In this document: one piece after another, positions 18,222 through 27,743 of the stretch
How positions within the stretch are numbered: the first letter of the stretch is position 1
Layout of the letters: every line of letters begins with the position of its first letter
DNA from: Rhodospirillaceae bacterium
GTDB lineage: Bacteria > Pseudomonadota > Alphaproteobacteria > Rhodospirillales > Rhodospirillaceae
DNA length: 64,000 nucleotides
Assembly (NCBI GenBank): GCA_947476695.1
Contig: CANJRD010000012.1
Location: 44,413-108,412 of the forward strand
Direction of reading: 5' to 3'
Notes under the pieces: generated by a model
The model's database searches: none
Told to the model about the DNA's origin: nothing
The model's input: only the letters and a program-made list of their open reading frames with translations
Translations under genes and position numbers: made by a program

Positions 18222-19487
18222 ATGATTCAACCAAACGCCATCGATCCCGTCACGCAGCCCGAAGGCTTCTTGCGCGCCGCATTGGACGCCGCGATCGCGG
18301 CCGTCCAGCCGGATATCTGTGTGCCGCCGGCCTTACCGGCCCCGGGCAAAGGGCGCACCCTTGTCCTCGGCGGCGGTAAAGCCGCGGCGGCCATGGCGGC
18401 GGCGGTGGAGCGTCACTGGCCGGGACCTCTGAGCGGACTTGTCGTCACGCGTGAAGGCTACGGCTGCCCGACGCAACACATCGAAGTCATCGAAGCCTCG
18501 CATCCGGTGCCGGATGCCCGCGGCGCCGCGGCGGCGGAACGCATCCTCGCGCTCGCGGCAACGGCGGCGCCGGAGGATCTCGTCCTCTGCCTCATCTCGG
18601 GCGGCGCCTCGGCCTTGCTGGCCGCTCCGGCGCCAGGCGTGACGCTTGCGGAGAAGCGCGCGATTACATCCGCACTGCTCAAAAGCGGGGCCACAATTCA
18701 GGAACTCAACTGCGTGCGGAAACACCTGTCGCGGTTGAAGGGCGGTCGGCTTGCGGCGGCGACACGCGGACGCATTGTCACGCTGATCATCTCCGACGTC
18801 GTTGGTGACGATCCGGCGGTCATCGCGTCGGGACCTACCGTTCCAGACCCCACGACCTGCGCCGACGCTTTGGCCGTGCTGACGCGCTATCGCGTACCGT
18901 TCTCCGATATCGTGCGCGCAGGCCTTGCGGGGGGCGCTTTTGAATCTCCCAAGTCGCTCGCCTCGTCGGAAGTCCGCATGATCGCGACACCGCGCGACGC
19001 GCTCGACGCAGGCATCGCCTTCGCACGGAATGCGGGTTTGGCTGTGCTCGATCTGGGGGATGCCATCGAAGGGGAGGCCCGCAAGGTCGCAGCCGATCAC
19101 GCGCGTTTGATCGATCGCATCCGGCGCGGCGAGGCCGACGTTGCCGCGCCCTGCCTGATCGTTTCCGGCGGCGAGTTGACCGTCACCGTGGGTGGCGAGG
19201 GGGCGGGCGGACCGAACACTGAATACGCCTTGGCGCTGGCCGCGCAAGATCGCGGTGTTTGGGCGATCGCCGCGGATACCGACGGGACGGACGGCAATGC
19301 CGGCGCCGCGGGCGGGCTGATCCGGCCCGACACGCTCACGCGCGCAGCCCAAGCCGGGCTCGATCCGGTGGCCTGTTTGGGGCGCAACGATTCGGCGGGC
19401 TTCTTCCGGGCCTTGAACGACCTGGTTGATACCGGTCCAACCCTGACCAACGTCAACGACTTTCGCGCGAGTCTCGTGCTGCCTTAA
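18222..19487 (+). CDS. glycerate 2-kinase (MOFRL/DUF4147 family)
   Basis: A 421-residue cytosolic kinase of the GckA/TtuD type, which phosphorylates D-glycerate to 2-phosphoglycerate, often in glyoxylate, serine or tartrate catabolism. Domain signatures: LVLGGGKAAAAMAAAVE (about 47), EASHPVPDARG (about 92), LVLCLISGGASALLAAP (about 122), NCVRKHLSRLKGGRLAA (about 162), LIISDVVGDD, and in the C-terminal MOFRL domain ISGGELTVTVGGEGAGGPN-like and DTDGTDGNAGAAGG. ATG 18222 starts the conserved protein; the in-frame upstream ATG at 18165 overlaps the divergent MaoC start. Confidence 0.92.
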   Translation: MIQPNAIDPVTQPEGFLRAALDAAIAAVQPDICVPPALPAPGKGRTLVLGGGKAAAAMAAAVERHWPGPLSGLVVTREGYGCPTQHIEVIEASHPVPDARGAAAAERILALAATAAPEDLVLCLISGGASALLAAPAPGVTLAEKRAITSALLKSGATIQELNCVRKHLSRLKGGRLAAATRGRIVTLIISDVVGDDPAVIASGPTVPDPTTCADALAVLTRYRVPFSDIVRAGLAGGAFESPKSLASSEVRMIATPRDALDAGIAFARNAGLAVLDLGDAIEGEARKVAADHARLIDRIRRGEADVAAPCLIVSGGELTVTVGGEGAGGPNTEYALALAAQDRGVWAIAADTDGTDGNAGAAGGLIRPDTLTRAAQAGLDPVACLGRNDSAGFFRALNDLVDTGPTLTNVNDFRASLVLP

Positions 19488-19655
19488 GAACGGCAAGCGA
19501 CAGTATCTGCTTGAGATATCAAGGCTTCACGGCTCTGACGTTGTTTGGAACCGCCGGGCGCAGTATAAGTGTCCGTCGAGTCGAAGCGGGCGCGCGGCCG
19601 TTGGTGGCCCGTGCACGGGCGGCTCGGGGAGATCGAGACCCTGGGAGATCGAGAC

Positions 19656-19901
19656 ATGGCCGAGAAAGAGGCCGCGATCCTGATCATGAAGGCGGCGGGC
19701 GATCTGCGCAAAGCAGCGGCGTCCGACAAGAAGCGCCGCGCGGAACTGCGCAGCGTCGCCGACTATCTGGAAAGCATCATTTACGAAACCGAGCTCGGAT
19801 ATGGCAAGCCGTTGTTCCCGGAGCCGGAGGCCATGCCGCTTGCCCCCGACGAAGAAATCCGGCGCATGATGAAGCCGTTTCGCGTTCGCTTGACCAGGTG
19901 A
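19656..19901 (+). CDS. small hypothetical protein
   Basis: An 81-residue charged, helical protein (EAAILIMKAAGDLRKAAASD; KKRRAELRSVADYLESIIYE; EEIRRMMKPFRVRLTR). ATG 19656 was chosen because it follows GGGAGA at good spacing; a longer in-frame reading from 19569 is low-quality. No family recognised. It ends 17 bases before the histidine kinase at 19919 and may be co-transcribed with it. Confidence 0.6.
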   Translation: MAEKEAAILIMKAAGDLRKAAASDKKRRAELRSVADYLESIIYETELGYGKPLFPEPEAMPLAPDEEIRRMMKPFRVRLTR

Positions 19902-19918
19902 GGCGCTAAAGCGCTCTT

Positions 19919-21826
19919 ATGGTCACGGTCGAGCCGCATCGATTTTCAGCGACGACCGCAGACGTGCCTGAAGGCTTCAGCCCGCGTACGTTCCTTGATG
20001 CCTTGCCGTCAGCCGCGATCGTTGTTGATCCGGACGACCTGATCGTCGCCGCCAATCGCCGTGCGGCGGAACTGCTCGGCTATAATCCTTCCACCAGTGT
20101 CGGGCGCCGTATCGACGGCGCCATGCGCGGCTGTCTCGAACGCGCGGCCCGCATGACGGCGGCCGGCGAGGAGCCGAACTTCGAACTGTTCTTCAACGGC
20201 GGCTGCTACGTCGTGCAAGTGTTCGACGTTGTCGTCATCAATCGGGCGCTGCGCTGCATCGTCGCGACCGATGTTTCCAAGCGCAAAGCCGAGGAACTCC
20301 AGATTCGCGAAAGCGAGGCCCGGCTCGAAGAAGCAACGCGCATCGCCCAGTTGGGCACCTTCAAACTGATTTGGGATTCCGGCGAACTGCAATGGTCGCC
20401 GCACATGTACATCCTGCATGGGGTCTCGACGGAGAGCTACGAGCCCACCGCGGCGGACTATTTCAACAACGTCGTGCATCCAGACGACGTCGAGATCGCG
20501 CGCCGCGTATTGCGCGATGCGCGCTCCGGCAAGGCGCTCTCGGGCGTGGAGTATCGCATCAAGCGACGCGACGGCACGACGCGCTGGATCAGGATGGACG
20601 GTCGCGTGCTGTTCGACGCCGACGGCGTTTCCTACGGCTCCTTCGGTGTCTGTCAGGACGTCACCGAGAGCAAGAACCGCGAGCAGGAACTCAACGACCT
20701 GCTGCGCCGCAATGCCACGCTTTACGAAGCGCTCGAAGCATCACCCATCGGTGTCGCGGTGCTCACGCCCGAGCCCGATCTGCCCAGCTTTTTCTATGTA
20801 AATGCCGAATTCCAACGCCTCACCCTGCACAATAGTTTCTCGCTGCGGGGCAAGAGCCTCGAGGCCCTGCGGGCGAACGACGACGCCAGCGGCGGCTGGC
20901 AAAATGCGCTCGCCGCCATCGAGTCCTCGAACTCAGGCTCGTTCGAGCTTGTCTGCTTGCGACGCGACGGCTCGACATTCCTAGGCCAGTTGGAAATCGC
21001 CCCTGTCCGGGATTCGCCGGCGCGCGCCGCGATCGCTTTCGTCGTGAACCTGCGCGACATCACGGTCGATCGTCAGCGCGCCGAAACGCTTTTGCAGTCG
21101 CAGAAGATGGAAGCGCTCGGCCAGCTTTCGGGCGGCGTCGCGCACGAGATCAATAACCTGCTCCAGCCAGTGATCGCGTTATCCGAGTTGGGCGCGGCGG
21201 TGGTCGATGTCGATCCAGACAAGGTCCGCCGCTATTTCGAGGTGATCGGCGGCAGCGGTCGTAAGGCGCGGGATGTGGTGCGCCAGGTGCTGACGTTCGC
21301 GCGGCGGGATTCGGTGCAAGTTGCGTCGCATCCGCTGGCCGCATTGATGTCGGAGGCGCTTGATCTCGTCACCAATGCGCTGCCGCCCAATATCGAGCTC
21401 AAGCGTGATATCCCCATCGGCGAGGCGCGCGCCCTGGTCAATCCCACCCAGGTATCCCAGATTATCCTCAACCTTGTGAAGAATGCCGCCGACGCCATGG
21501 ACGGGAGAGGCGTGGTCACGGTCACGCTTGTGCCCGCCATGTTGGATGAGGCGGGCGCGGCATCTCTCGATATCACGCCAGGCCGGTGGCTTAAGCTGAC
21601 CGTGGCCGATCATGGCTGCGGCATGGATCGTGCGACACGCGCCAAGATCTTTGAACCGTTCTTCACCACCAAGCCGGTTGGGAAGGGAACAGGGCTCGGC
21701 TTGTCGGTGGTCTACAGCATCGTGACCGGTTGGGGCGGGACTGTTCGGTTCGACAGCGAAGTTGATAAGGGAACGAGCGCGATGGTATATATCCCTGCCG
21801 ATTTCGCAGACAGCGAATCGCTGTAA
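19919..21826 (+). CDS. cytoplasmic multi-PAS histidine kinase
   Basis: A 635-residue soluble kinase. Three PAS regions are visible: residues about 27-120 (LPSAAIVVDPDDLIVAANRR), about 140-255 (AQLGTFKLIWDSG; NVVHPDDVEIARR; a PAC end at GVCQDVTESK) and about 270-390 (LEASPIGVAVLTPEP; VVNLRDITVDR). The kinase core follows: H-box GGVAHEINNLLQPVIALS with His409, N-box region NLVKNAADAMDG, ADHGCGMDRATR and FEPFFTTKPVGKGTGLGLS. The CheY-like regulator starts 30 bases later, so the two probably form a two-component pair. It resembles the membrane kinase upstream (same HEINNLLQP core). Confidence 0.92.
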   Translation: MVTVEPHRFSATTADVPEGFSPRTFLDALPSAAIVVDPDDLIVAANRRAAELLGYNPSTSVGRRIDGAMRGCLERAARMTAAGEEPNFELFFNGGCYVVQVFDVVVINRALRCIVATDVSKRKAEELQIRESEARLEEATRIAQLGTFKLIWDSGELQWSPHMYILHGVSTESYEPTAADYFNNVVHPDDVEIARRVLRDARSGKALSGVEYRIKRRDGTTRWIRMDGRVLFDADGVSYGSFGVCQDVTESKNREQELNDLLRRNATLYEALEASPIGVAVLTPEPDLPSFFYVNAEFQRLTLHNSFSLRGKSLEALRANDDASGGWQNALAAIESSNSGSFELVCLRRDGSTFLGQLEIAPVRDSPARAAIAFVVNLRDITVDRQRAETLLQSQKMEALGQLSGGVAHEINNLLQPVIALSELGAAVVDVDPDKVRRYFEVIGGSGRKARDVVRQVLTFARRDSVQVASHPLAALMSEALDLVTNALPPNIELKRDIPIGEARALVNPTQVSQIILNLVKNAADAMDGRGVVTVTLVPAMLDEAGAASLDITPGRWLKLTVADHGCGMDRATRAKIFEPFFTTKPVGKGTGLGLSVVYSIVTGWGGTVRFDSEVDKGTSAMVYIPADFADSESL

Positions 21827-21856
21827 ACGCCGCCCGCAATCGCGGTTGGAGAAGCC

Positions 21857-22231
21857 ATGGCCGACATTTTACTCGTCGAGGATTCACCGGAGGTCGCTAT
21901 GACCGTGCGTGAGATCCTGAGTGGCGCCGGTCACAATGTTTCGGGCGCGGCGAACGGCAAGGAAGCGCTTGCTCAGCTCAAGGAGCGCCGCTTCGATCTC
22001 ATCATCAGCGATATCTGGATGCCTGAGATGGACGGCATCAATTTGTTGAAGGAATTGCGGGGATCGGGCAACAGCATCCCGGTGATCGTGATTTCCGGCG
22101 GTGCGCCGAATGCGCCGCTGACGTACACCGCGCCGCTTGCGTCGACCTTCGGCGCCAATGAAGTAATCTATAAGCCGTTCGAGAAGGACGAGCTACTCAC
22201 CGCCGTGTCTTCGGCGCTCAAGGCCGACTAA
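21857..22231 (+). CDS. CheY-like single-domain response regulator
   Basis: A 124-residue receiver domain only. Acidic pocket E8-D9 (LLVEDSPEV), phospho-acceptor Asp52 (IISDIWMPEMDG), Ser in VIVISGGAP and Lys in VIYKPFEKDE are all present. There is no output domain, so it may relay phosphate or act by protein contact. It follows its likely kinase by 30 bases, with a GGAGA site before the ATG. Confidence 0.93.
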   Translation: MADILLVEDSPEVAMTVREILSGAGHNVSGAANGKEALAQLKERRFDLIISDIWMPEMDGINLLKELRGSGNSIPVIVISGGAPNAPLTYTAPLASTFGANEVIYKPFEKDELLTAVSSALKAD

Positions 22232-22239
22232 GACCGCTT

Positions 22240-22253
22240 TACCGATGTCGGTA
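22240..22253. other. hairpin between convergent genes
   Basis: TACCGA at 22240-22245 pairs with TCGGTA at 22248-22253. It lies in the 35-base gap between the response regulator and the convergent MarR gene. A terminator role is possible, but there is no clear T-run. Confidence 0.3.
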
Positions 22254-22266
22254 TCCCGGTGCGGCC

Positions 22267-22695
22267 TTAACCGGCGCGCATCAACTGCCGCAGCACTTTT
22301 TCCATGCTAACGGCGAGCCCCCAGCGCTCTTCCTGTTCCAGCGCTTCGAGCGCTTTGCTCAGGTCCTGCAGCGGATCGATCCGCAGCAGATTTTTGCCTT
22401 CATCGGTAATGACCAGGCGGTGCACGCGTCGGTCCTGCTTGTCGCCGACCCGGCGCAGATAACCTTTACGCACCAACGCAGCGACCGTTTGCGACGCGGT
22501 GCCCTTGGTTGTGCCCTGGAACTGCGCGAAACCGGTGACGGTGCGTCGCTCAAGCGTCGCCTCATCGAAATAGCGCAACGCTGCCCACTGAGCCGGGTTC
22601 AAGCCGGGCGTGTAGCCCAGATTGTACGCGGCTTTGCCGACCTGTTCGATTAGGCGCGCGAGACCGCGCACGGAAAGCTTTGGATCAGTAAGCAC
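22267..22695 (-). CDS. MarR-family transcriptional regulator
   Basis: A 142-residue winged-helix repressor type starting with GTG at 22695. Winged-helix core: LNPAQWAALRYFDEAT, then VTGFAQFQGTTKGTASQTV (recognition helix) and the wing VRKGYLRRVGDKQDRRVHRL with the Asp-x-Arg signature of MarR proteins, then LVITDEGKNLL. The C-terminal dimerisation helix follows. Divergent from pyrD; a small palindrome lies just upstream of its start. Confidence 0.88.
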   Translation of the reverse strand: MLTDPKLSVRGLARLIEQVGKAAYNLGYTPGLNPAQWAALRYFDEATLERRTVTGFAQFQGTTKGTASQTVAALVRKGYLRRVGDKQDRRVHRLVITDEGKNLLRIDPLQDLSKALEALEQEERWGLAVSMEKVLRQLMRAG

Positions 22696-22716
22696 GGACG
22701 AACGCTTTGACCTCTA

Positions 22717-22731
22717 CGAGATGTTCTCTCG
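22717..22731. promoter_or_regulatory. palindrome upstream of the MarR gene
   Basis: CGAGA (22717-22721) and TCTCG (22727-22731) form perfect 5-base arms with a 5-base spacer, 22 bases from the MarR GTG. MarR proteins often bind such symmetric sites near their own start. An autoregulatory operator is inference only. Confidence 0.35.
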
Positions 22732-22852
22732 ATACACGCAATAGTATATCTTCTCAAATCAGCGACTAGAAGGACATTGTCGCATGCGGATGTAAACTCC
22801 GCCCGCCCTTTCCAGGCTAGTCCACTTTACTCGTTTCACGCCGAAATCCCCG

Positions 22853-23923
22853 ATGCAAATTGATCTCTATCCATTGGCTGCGCCGCTGCTGCGCTGTCTC
22901 GACGCTGAAAATGCACACCGGCTGACGCTCCGCGCGCTGCGGACCGGGCTGGCGGGTGCGTTTTACCCAGCGACGGCTGATTCGCCGGCCTTAGCCACGC
23001 GCCTTTGGGGGCGCGACTTCCCGAGTCCGGTCGGCCTCGCGGCGGGGTTCGACAAGAACGCCGAGGCACCGGCCGAACTCCTCAAACTGGGATTCGCCTT
23101 CGTCGAGGTCGGCGGCGTGACGCCGCGTCCCCAGCCGGGCAATCCCCGGCCGCGGGTTTTCCGGCTGGTCGAGGACCGGGCGGTCATCAATCGCATGGGC
23201 TTCAACAACGACGGCGCCGAAGTCGTCGCCGCGCGCCTGGCTCGGCTGCGAGATCGGCGCGGTTTGGTCGGGGTGAACCTGGGCAAGAACAAGGACAGCA
23301 CGGACGCGGTGGCCGACTATGTCATCGGCGCGCGCACCTTCGCGCCGCTCGCCGACTTCCTTGTGGTCAACGTGTCATCGCCGAATACGCCTGGCTTGCG
23401 CGCGCTCCAGGATATCGGCCCGTTGACGGAAATCATGAGCGCGGTGCGCGAGGCCGCGCACGGTGCGATGACTGGAAAATCCGCGCCGCCGCTGCTGCTG
23501 AAGATCGCGCCGGATCTCGCGCTCGACGATGTAAGCGCCGTGGTACGGCTTGCCCGCGAACAGCGTCTCGATGGTCTTGTCGTCAGCAACACCACCATCT
23601 CCCGCCCGGAGACGGTGACGTCGCCGCAGCGCAGCGAGACCGGTGGCTTGAGCGGCCGGCCCCTGTTCCAGCTTTCGACGGACGTGCTGCGTCATGCTTA
23701 TGCCGCCAGCGAGGGGCAGTTGCCCTTGATCGGGGTCGGGGGGATTTCGTCCGGCGCCGATGCCTACGCGAAGATTCGCGCCGGGGCGTCGCTTGTGCAG
23801 CTTTATTCGGCCTTGGTTTACGAAGGTCCGGCGCTCGTCGGTCGCATCAAGCGCGACCTGACGGCGCTGCTGCAGCGTGACGGCTTCAGCAACATTTCCG
23901 AAGCGGTCGGAGCCGGCGCATGA
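22853..23923 (+). CDS. pyrD: dihydroorotate dehydrogenase (quinone), class 2
   Basis: A 356-residue FMN enzyme that oxidises dihydroorotate to orotate in pyrimidine synthesis, on the inner membrane with quinone as acceptor. The N-terminal helices (YPLAAPLLRCLDAENAHRL) mark class 2. Motifs follow: VGLAAGFDKNAEAP (about 62), VGGVTPRPQPGNPRPR, INRMGFNNDGAE, VNLGKNKDS, VNVSSPNTPGLR (catalytic Ser region, about 177), LLKIAPDL, VSNTTISRP and the phosphate-binding IGVGGISSGADA. ATG 22853 suits the normal N-terminus. It ends in an ATGA overlap with the HAD gene. Confidence 0.95.
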   Translation: MQIDLYPLAAPLLRCLDAENAHRLTLRALRTGLAGAFYPATADSPALATRLWGRDFPSPVGLAAGFDKNAEAPAELLKLGFAFVEVGGVTPRPQPGNPRPRVFRLVEDRAVINRMGFNNDGAEVVAARLARLRDRRGLVGVNLGKNKDSTDAVADYVIGARTFAPLADFLVVNVSSPNTPGLRALQDIGPLTEIMSAVREAAHGAMTGKSAPPLLLKIAPDLALDDVSAVVRLAREQRLDGLVVSNTTISRPETVTSPQRSETGGLSGRPLFQLSTDVLRHAYAASEGQLPLIGVGGISSGADAYAKIRAGASLVQLYSALVYEGPALVGRIKRDLTALLQRDGFSNISEAVGAGA

Positions 23924-24780
23924 GCCCGCAGCCTATTGTCGGCATGTCGGCGATTATCGATCGCTTCGACGGATTCATCCTCGACCTCTGGGGTGTGATC
24001 CACGACGGCCAGACGCCCTATCCGCCGGCGGCCGATACGCTGCGGCGCTTGCGCGATGCCGGAAAGAAGACGCTGCTGCTGTCCAATGCGCCGCGCCGCG
24101 CGCACGCGCTGATCACGACCATGAACGGCATGGGCATCGGCCGCGACCTATACGGCGAGGTCCTGTCCTCCGGCGAGGCGACGCGCGCCGCTCTGATCGC
24201 GCGCGACGATCCGTTCTTCGCGGCGCTCGGCAATCGCGCCTATCACCTGGGTCCGGAACGCGATCGCAGCGTGTTCGAGGACACCGGGCTTGAGATCGTG
24301 GCGATGGATCAGGCGACCTGCGTGATCAACACCGGGCCGGTCGATCTCGAAGACCCCCTGGAGGCGTATGAAGCCGTGCTCGACGCGGCGCGCGCGCGCA
24401 ATCTGCCGATGGTCTGCGCGAACCCGGACATCGTGGTCATTCGCGCGAACAAGCCGATTGTCTGCGCCGGCGCGATCGCGAAGCGATATGAAGCGCGCGG
24501 CGGCAAGGTCGCCTATCGCGGCAAGCCCGACCGCGCCGTCTACGACGCCGCCGTGCGCCAGCTTGGCGTTGAGCGGATCGCCGTGGTGGGCGATGCACTG
24601 GAGACGGACATCAAGGGCGCCAAAAGCGCCGGACTGCCGTCGGTCTGGTGTACGGGCGGCATTCATGCGACGGCGTTGGGCGTGAGCTATGGGGTGGCGG
24701 CAGAGCCGGCCCGCGCAATTAAACTCGCGGCCGACGAGGGCTATGCGCCGGATTTCATCATTCCAGGATTTGTCTGGTAG
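23920..24780 (+). CDS. HAD-superfamily hydrolase, subfamily IIA type
   Basis: A 286-residue HAD phosphatase. Motif I is DGFILDLWGVIHDG (about residues 10-22, nucleophile Asp). Motif II is in LLLSNAPRRA (about 50) and motif III/IV in GKPDRAVYDAA, VVGDALETDIKGAKSAG. The N-terminal DLWGVIHDGQTPYP matches the TIGR01459-type family often found beside NAD or pyrimidine genes. It starts within the pyrD stop (ATGA), so it is translationally coupled. Substrate unknown; a phosphorylated metabolite is likely. Confidence 0.88.
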   Translation: MSPQPIVGMSAIIDRFDGFILDLWGVIHDGQTPYPPAADTLRRLRDAGKKTLLLSNAPRRAHALITTMNGMGIGRDLYGEVLSSGEATRAALIARDDPFFAALGNRAYHLGPERDRSVFEDTGLEIVAMDQATCVINTGPVDLEDPLEAYEAVLDAARARNLPMVCANPDIVVIRANKPIVCAGAIAKRYEARGGKVAYRGKPDRAVYDAAVRQLGVERIAVVGDALETDIKGAKSAGLPSVWCTGGIHATALGVSYGVAAEPARAIKLAADEGYAPDFIIPGFVW

Positions 24781-24785
24781 CGGCG

Positions 24786-25565
24786 CTACGGCACGAACTG
24801 TTCCGCCAGAATGCGTTCCGACAGATTGTGTTCCTTGTCGAACAGCAGGCGGATGGTGATGCTGCGGTCTTCGCGCACGGTCACTTCCACGACGTCGCGG
24901 ATTTCGTCGCGATCGGCAACGGCGCTGACCGGGCGCTTGTCTTCTTCCAGCATCTCGAACCGCACGATGGCGGTATGCGGCAGTACAGCGCCGCGCCAAC
25001 GCCGCGGACGGAACGCGCTGATCGGCGTCAATGCGAGCACGTTGGAATCGAGCGGCAGCACCGGGCCGTGGGCCGAGAGGTTGTAAGCACTCGAACCGGC
25101 GGGGGTGCTGAGCAGCACACCGTCGCAAACCAGTTCGCTCAGGCGCTCACGTTCGTCGACGAAGATGCGAATGCGCGCCGCCTGGCGTGTCTGGCGCAGC
25201 ATGGAAACCTCGTTGATTGCCAGCGCCTCATACGTCTTGCCGGCGCGATCCTTCGCTTGCATTCGTAAAGGATGCAGTTCGACGCTTTCCGACGCGGTGA
25301 TGCGCTGCATCAGGTCGGCGTCGTGATAGCTGTTCATCAGGAAGCCCACGGTGCCGCGATGCATGCCGAAGATCGGCCGCTTCAGGTCCATATAGGTGTG
25401 CAATGCTTCCAGCATGAAGCCGTCGCCGCCGAGCGCGACGATCACATCGGCGTCCTTCGGCTCCGTCTGACCGTAGCGACCGATAAGGTCGGTCAACGCG
25501 GTCCGAGCGACGTCCGTGTCGCTCGCGACAAAGGCGATGCGCTTCACTGTCGGCGCTGGAGGCAT
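24786..25565 (-). CDS. nadK: NAD kinase
   Basis: A 259-residue enzyme that phosphorylates NAD to NADP with ATP or polyphosphate. Motifs: [13 protein letters not shown] (GGDG, about 43), [14 protein letters not shown] (about 68), [10 protein letters not shown] (about 116), and [19 protein letters not shown] (about 147) with the substrate-binding GPVLPLDS region. Size is slightly short but normal for alphaproteobacterial enzymes. ATG 25565. It is convergent with the HAD gene; moaA follows upstream on the same strand 40 bases away. Confidence 0.93.
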   Translation of the reverse strand: MPPAPTVKRIAFVASDTDVARTALTDLIGRYGQTEPKDADVIVALGGDGFMLEALHTYMDLKRPIFGMHRGTVGFLMNSYHDADLMQRITASESVELHPLRMQAKDRAGKTYEALAINEVSMLRQTRQAARIRIFVDERERLSELVCDGVLLSTPAGSSAYNLSAHGPVLPLDSNVLALTPISAFRPRRWRGAVLPHTAIVRFEMLEEDKRPVSAVADRDEIRDVVEVTVREDRSITIRLLFDKEHNLSERILAEQFVP

Positions 25566-25605
25566 GAACGTCCTTCGGAACGGCGCGGAAGGTGGATGTT
25601 ACGGA

Positions 25606-26595
25606 TCAGCCGCCCGTCACGCTCATGTGACGGCCCACAGCCGGCCGGCTGTGGCGACGGTCGATGATGAAGTCGTGGCCCTTGGGCTTACGGGCGATGG
25701 CCTCGCGGATCGCCGCGATCAGCTTCTCGTCGCTTTCGCTGGCGCGCAGAGGGCCCCGCAGATCGGCCGCGTCCTCCTGGCCAAGGCACATGTAGAGCGT
25801 GCCGGTGCACGTCAGGCGGACGCGATTGCAGGACTCACAGAAGTTGTGAGTCATCGGCGTGATGAAACCGACGCGACCGCCGGTCTCGACGCAGCGCATG
25901 TAGCGCGCGGGCCCGCCCGTGTTGTCGGGAATGGACTCCAGCGTCCAGCGTTGACCGAGGCGCGCGCGCACGATCGACAGCGGCAGGTATTGCGACGTGC
26001 GGTCGCCATCGATATCGCCCATCGGCATCGTTTCGATGAACACGAGATCGAAGCCTTCGCGGCCGCACCAGGCGACCATCTCGTCAAATTCGTCTTCGTT
26101 GACGTCGCGCAGCGCGACGACATTGATCTTCACCTTCAGGCCGGCGGCCTTGGCGGCACGCAGGCCGTCCATCACCTTGGCGTGATCGCCCCAGCGCGTG
26201 ACGGCCTTGAACCGCGACGGATCGAGGGAATCGAGCGACACGTTGATACGTTTCACGCCGGCCGCAGCCAAACGTTCGGCGGCTGTGTCCAGCTGGGTGC
26301 CGTTCGTGGTCAGCGTCAGTTCGGACAAGGCCCCGGTCTTCAGGTGGCGGCCCAGGCTTTCGACCAGGCTGAGGACGTTCTTACGGACGAGGGGTTCGCC
26401 GCCGGTGAGACGCAGCTTCTTCACGCCCAGGCCGACGAAGGCCGAGCACAGCCGGTCCAGTTCCTCCAGCGTCAGCAGCTGCGCCTTCGGGACGAAGGTC
26501 ATGTCCTCGGACATGCAGTAGACGCAGCGCAGATCGCACCGGTCCGTCACCGAGACGCGGAGATAGGAAATCGTGCGGCCAAAAGGGTCGATCAT
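25606..26595 (-). CDS. moaA: GTP 3',8-cyclase MoaA
   Basis: A 329-residue radical SAM enzyme for the first step of molybdenum cofactor synthesis. The N-terminal 4Fe-4S motif is C-x3-C-x2-C in [13 protein letters not shown] (about residues 20-30). TGGEP follows in [14 protein letters not shown]. The C-terminal cluster ligands are in [20 protein letters not shown], and the protein ends in the essential Gly-Gly (SVTGG). ATG 26595 is the normal start; upstream codons are in frame but unrelated. Only this moa gene is in the window. Confidence 0.95.
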   Translation of the reverse strand: MIDPFGRTISYLRVSVTDRCDLRCVYCMSEDMTFVPKAQLLTLEELDRLCSAFVGLGVKKLRLTGGEPLVRKNVLSLVESLGRHLKTGALSELTLTTNGTQLDTAAERLAAAGVKRINVSLDSLDPSRFKAVTRWGDHAKVMDGLRAAKAAGLKVKINVVALRDVNEDEFDEMVAWCGREGFDLVFIETMPMGDIDGDRTSQYLPLSIVRARLGQRWTLESIPDNTGGPARYMRCVETGGRVGFITPMTHNFCESCNRVRLTCTGTLYMCLGQEDAADLRGPLRASESDEKLIAAIREAIARKPKGHDFIIDRRHSRPAVGRHMSVTGG

Positions 26596-26641
26596 GGGCT
26601 GAATATAGGTGATTTTTGGCCTAATCCAAGGCCTTACCCCG

Positions 26642-26830
26642 CTAAAGTCGGCGCGCGTCCGGCCCGTCGACCGCTTCGAGCGGGACATGCGCGGTGACGA
26701 CCACAACCTTGCCCGCATGTTCGAAATTGACGGTGATACGGTCCCCGACAGCCGATTGCACCTGGCCCAGCCCCCATTCGGGGCGGCCCGGACTGACGAC
26801 CCAGACGCCGGGGGTGAACTCGCTCTGCAT
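26642..26830 (-). CDS. DUF3553 domain protein
   Basis: A 62-residue protein made almost entirely of the DUF3553 domain: [20 protein letters not shown], then [14 protein letters not shown]. This short beta-barrel-like domain is also found attached to UvrD-type helicases, hinting at nucleic-acid contact. ATG 26830 is chosen because it gives exactly the domain. Divergent from chpT with an 80-base gap. Confidence 0.8.
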   Translation of the reverse strand: MQSEFTPGVWVVSPGRPEWGLGQVQSAVGDRITVNFEHAGKVVVVTAHVPLEAVDGPDARRL

Positions 26831-26910
26831 GGCCAACGGTGTAGCGGGTTTCGCCGCCGGCGTCGTGCCTGCTAAGGTCCGGCAGATCCTCAAAGGTTTC
26901 CCGTACCGAC

Positions 26911-27576
26911 ATGTCCGATCCGACCCCCGATCCGCTGCTGCTGGCACAGCTTCTCTGCACACGCCTTTGCCACGACCTCGCCGGTCCCGTCGGCGCGGTT
27001 GCCGCCGGTGTTGAGCTCACCGCAGGCGATCCTTCGCAGGTCGACGCGGAAACGCTCGGTCTGATCGGCAACAGTTCCGCCGCCGCAACCCGCAAGTTGA
27101 AATTCCTCCGCGCGGCCTTGGGCGTGCCGGGTGCGGCCTCAGCGGTGCTGAGCGATCTCGGCGGGCTGATTGAAGGCTATCTCTCCGCGACGGCCGGCCG
27201 TGCGGGACCGTCCTCACTGCACCTTCCAGACGCGGCGACGCTCAGCGCCGTGACGATGAAGGTGGGTCCGGAAATCGTGCCGTTGATGCTCAACCTGTGC
27301 CTCGTCGCACTGGAAGCGCAGCCCGCCTGCAAGCGATTGGCCCTCGACATCGCGCAAGGTGACAGCATCACGCTGACCGCGACGGCTGAAGGCGATCCTG
27401 CCCGCACCGCCGATTGGCGCGCCGATATCACGACGGCGCTGAGCGGAGTCGGCGGCGTACCCACGGCGAAGACCGTGCAGGCTTATTACTTGCGCTCGTT
27501 AGTCGCGCGGATCGGTGGGCGATTAACCACCGCTGCGAGAGACTCAAATGCCATGTGCATCTGCGTCATCTCGTAA
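26911..27576 (+). CDS. chpT: histidine phosphotransferase ChpT
   Basis: A 221-residue pseudo-kinase phosphotransferase. In Caulobacter, ChpT takes phosphate from CckA and passes it to CtrA and CpdR. The phosphorylatable helix LLCTRLCHDLAGPVGAVAAG is present, with His21 in the canonical place. The dimerising helices and a degenerate ATPase-like C-terminal domain (SLHLPDAATLSAV; IVPLMLNLCLVALEAQ; AYYLRSLVARIGGRL) follow. Together with ctrA at 36 kb it shows that the cell-cycle phosphorelay is encoded in this genome. It is upstream of a CheY-like/CheR pair. Confidence 0.9.
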   Translation: MSDPTPDPLLLAQLLCTRLCHDLAGPVGAVAAGVELTAGDPSQVDAETLGLIGNSSAAATRKLKFLRAALGVPGAASAVLSDLGGLIEGYLSATAGRAGPSSLHLPDAATLSAVTMKVGPEIVPLMLNLCLVALEAQPACKRLALDIAQGDSITLTATAEGDPARTADWRADITTALSGVGGVPTAKTVQAYYLRSLVARIGGRLTTAARDSNAMCICVIS

Positions 27577-27743
27577 AGATTGTAGTGCATTTACAATAGG
27601 CTACCATACCGTTGCGACTCGAAGGAAAATAAGCCTCGAGGCCCGCCTGCATTGAATCCGTTAACCTTCGCACGCTAACTTGTCCCTAAGTTTGGGGAAG
27701 AACCGTCCGCCTCCAGGGGCGGCCGCAATGGGCATCAAATTTC

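Noticed and set aside
27675..27689. CTAA-N7-CTAA site upstream of the CheY-like gene
   Set aside because: Two mismatches to the CtrA consensus; too weak to report as a box.
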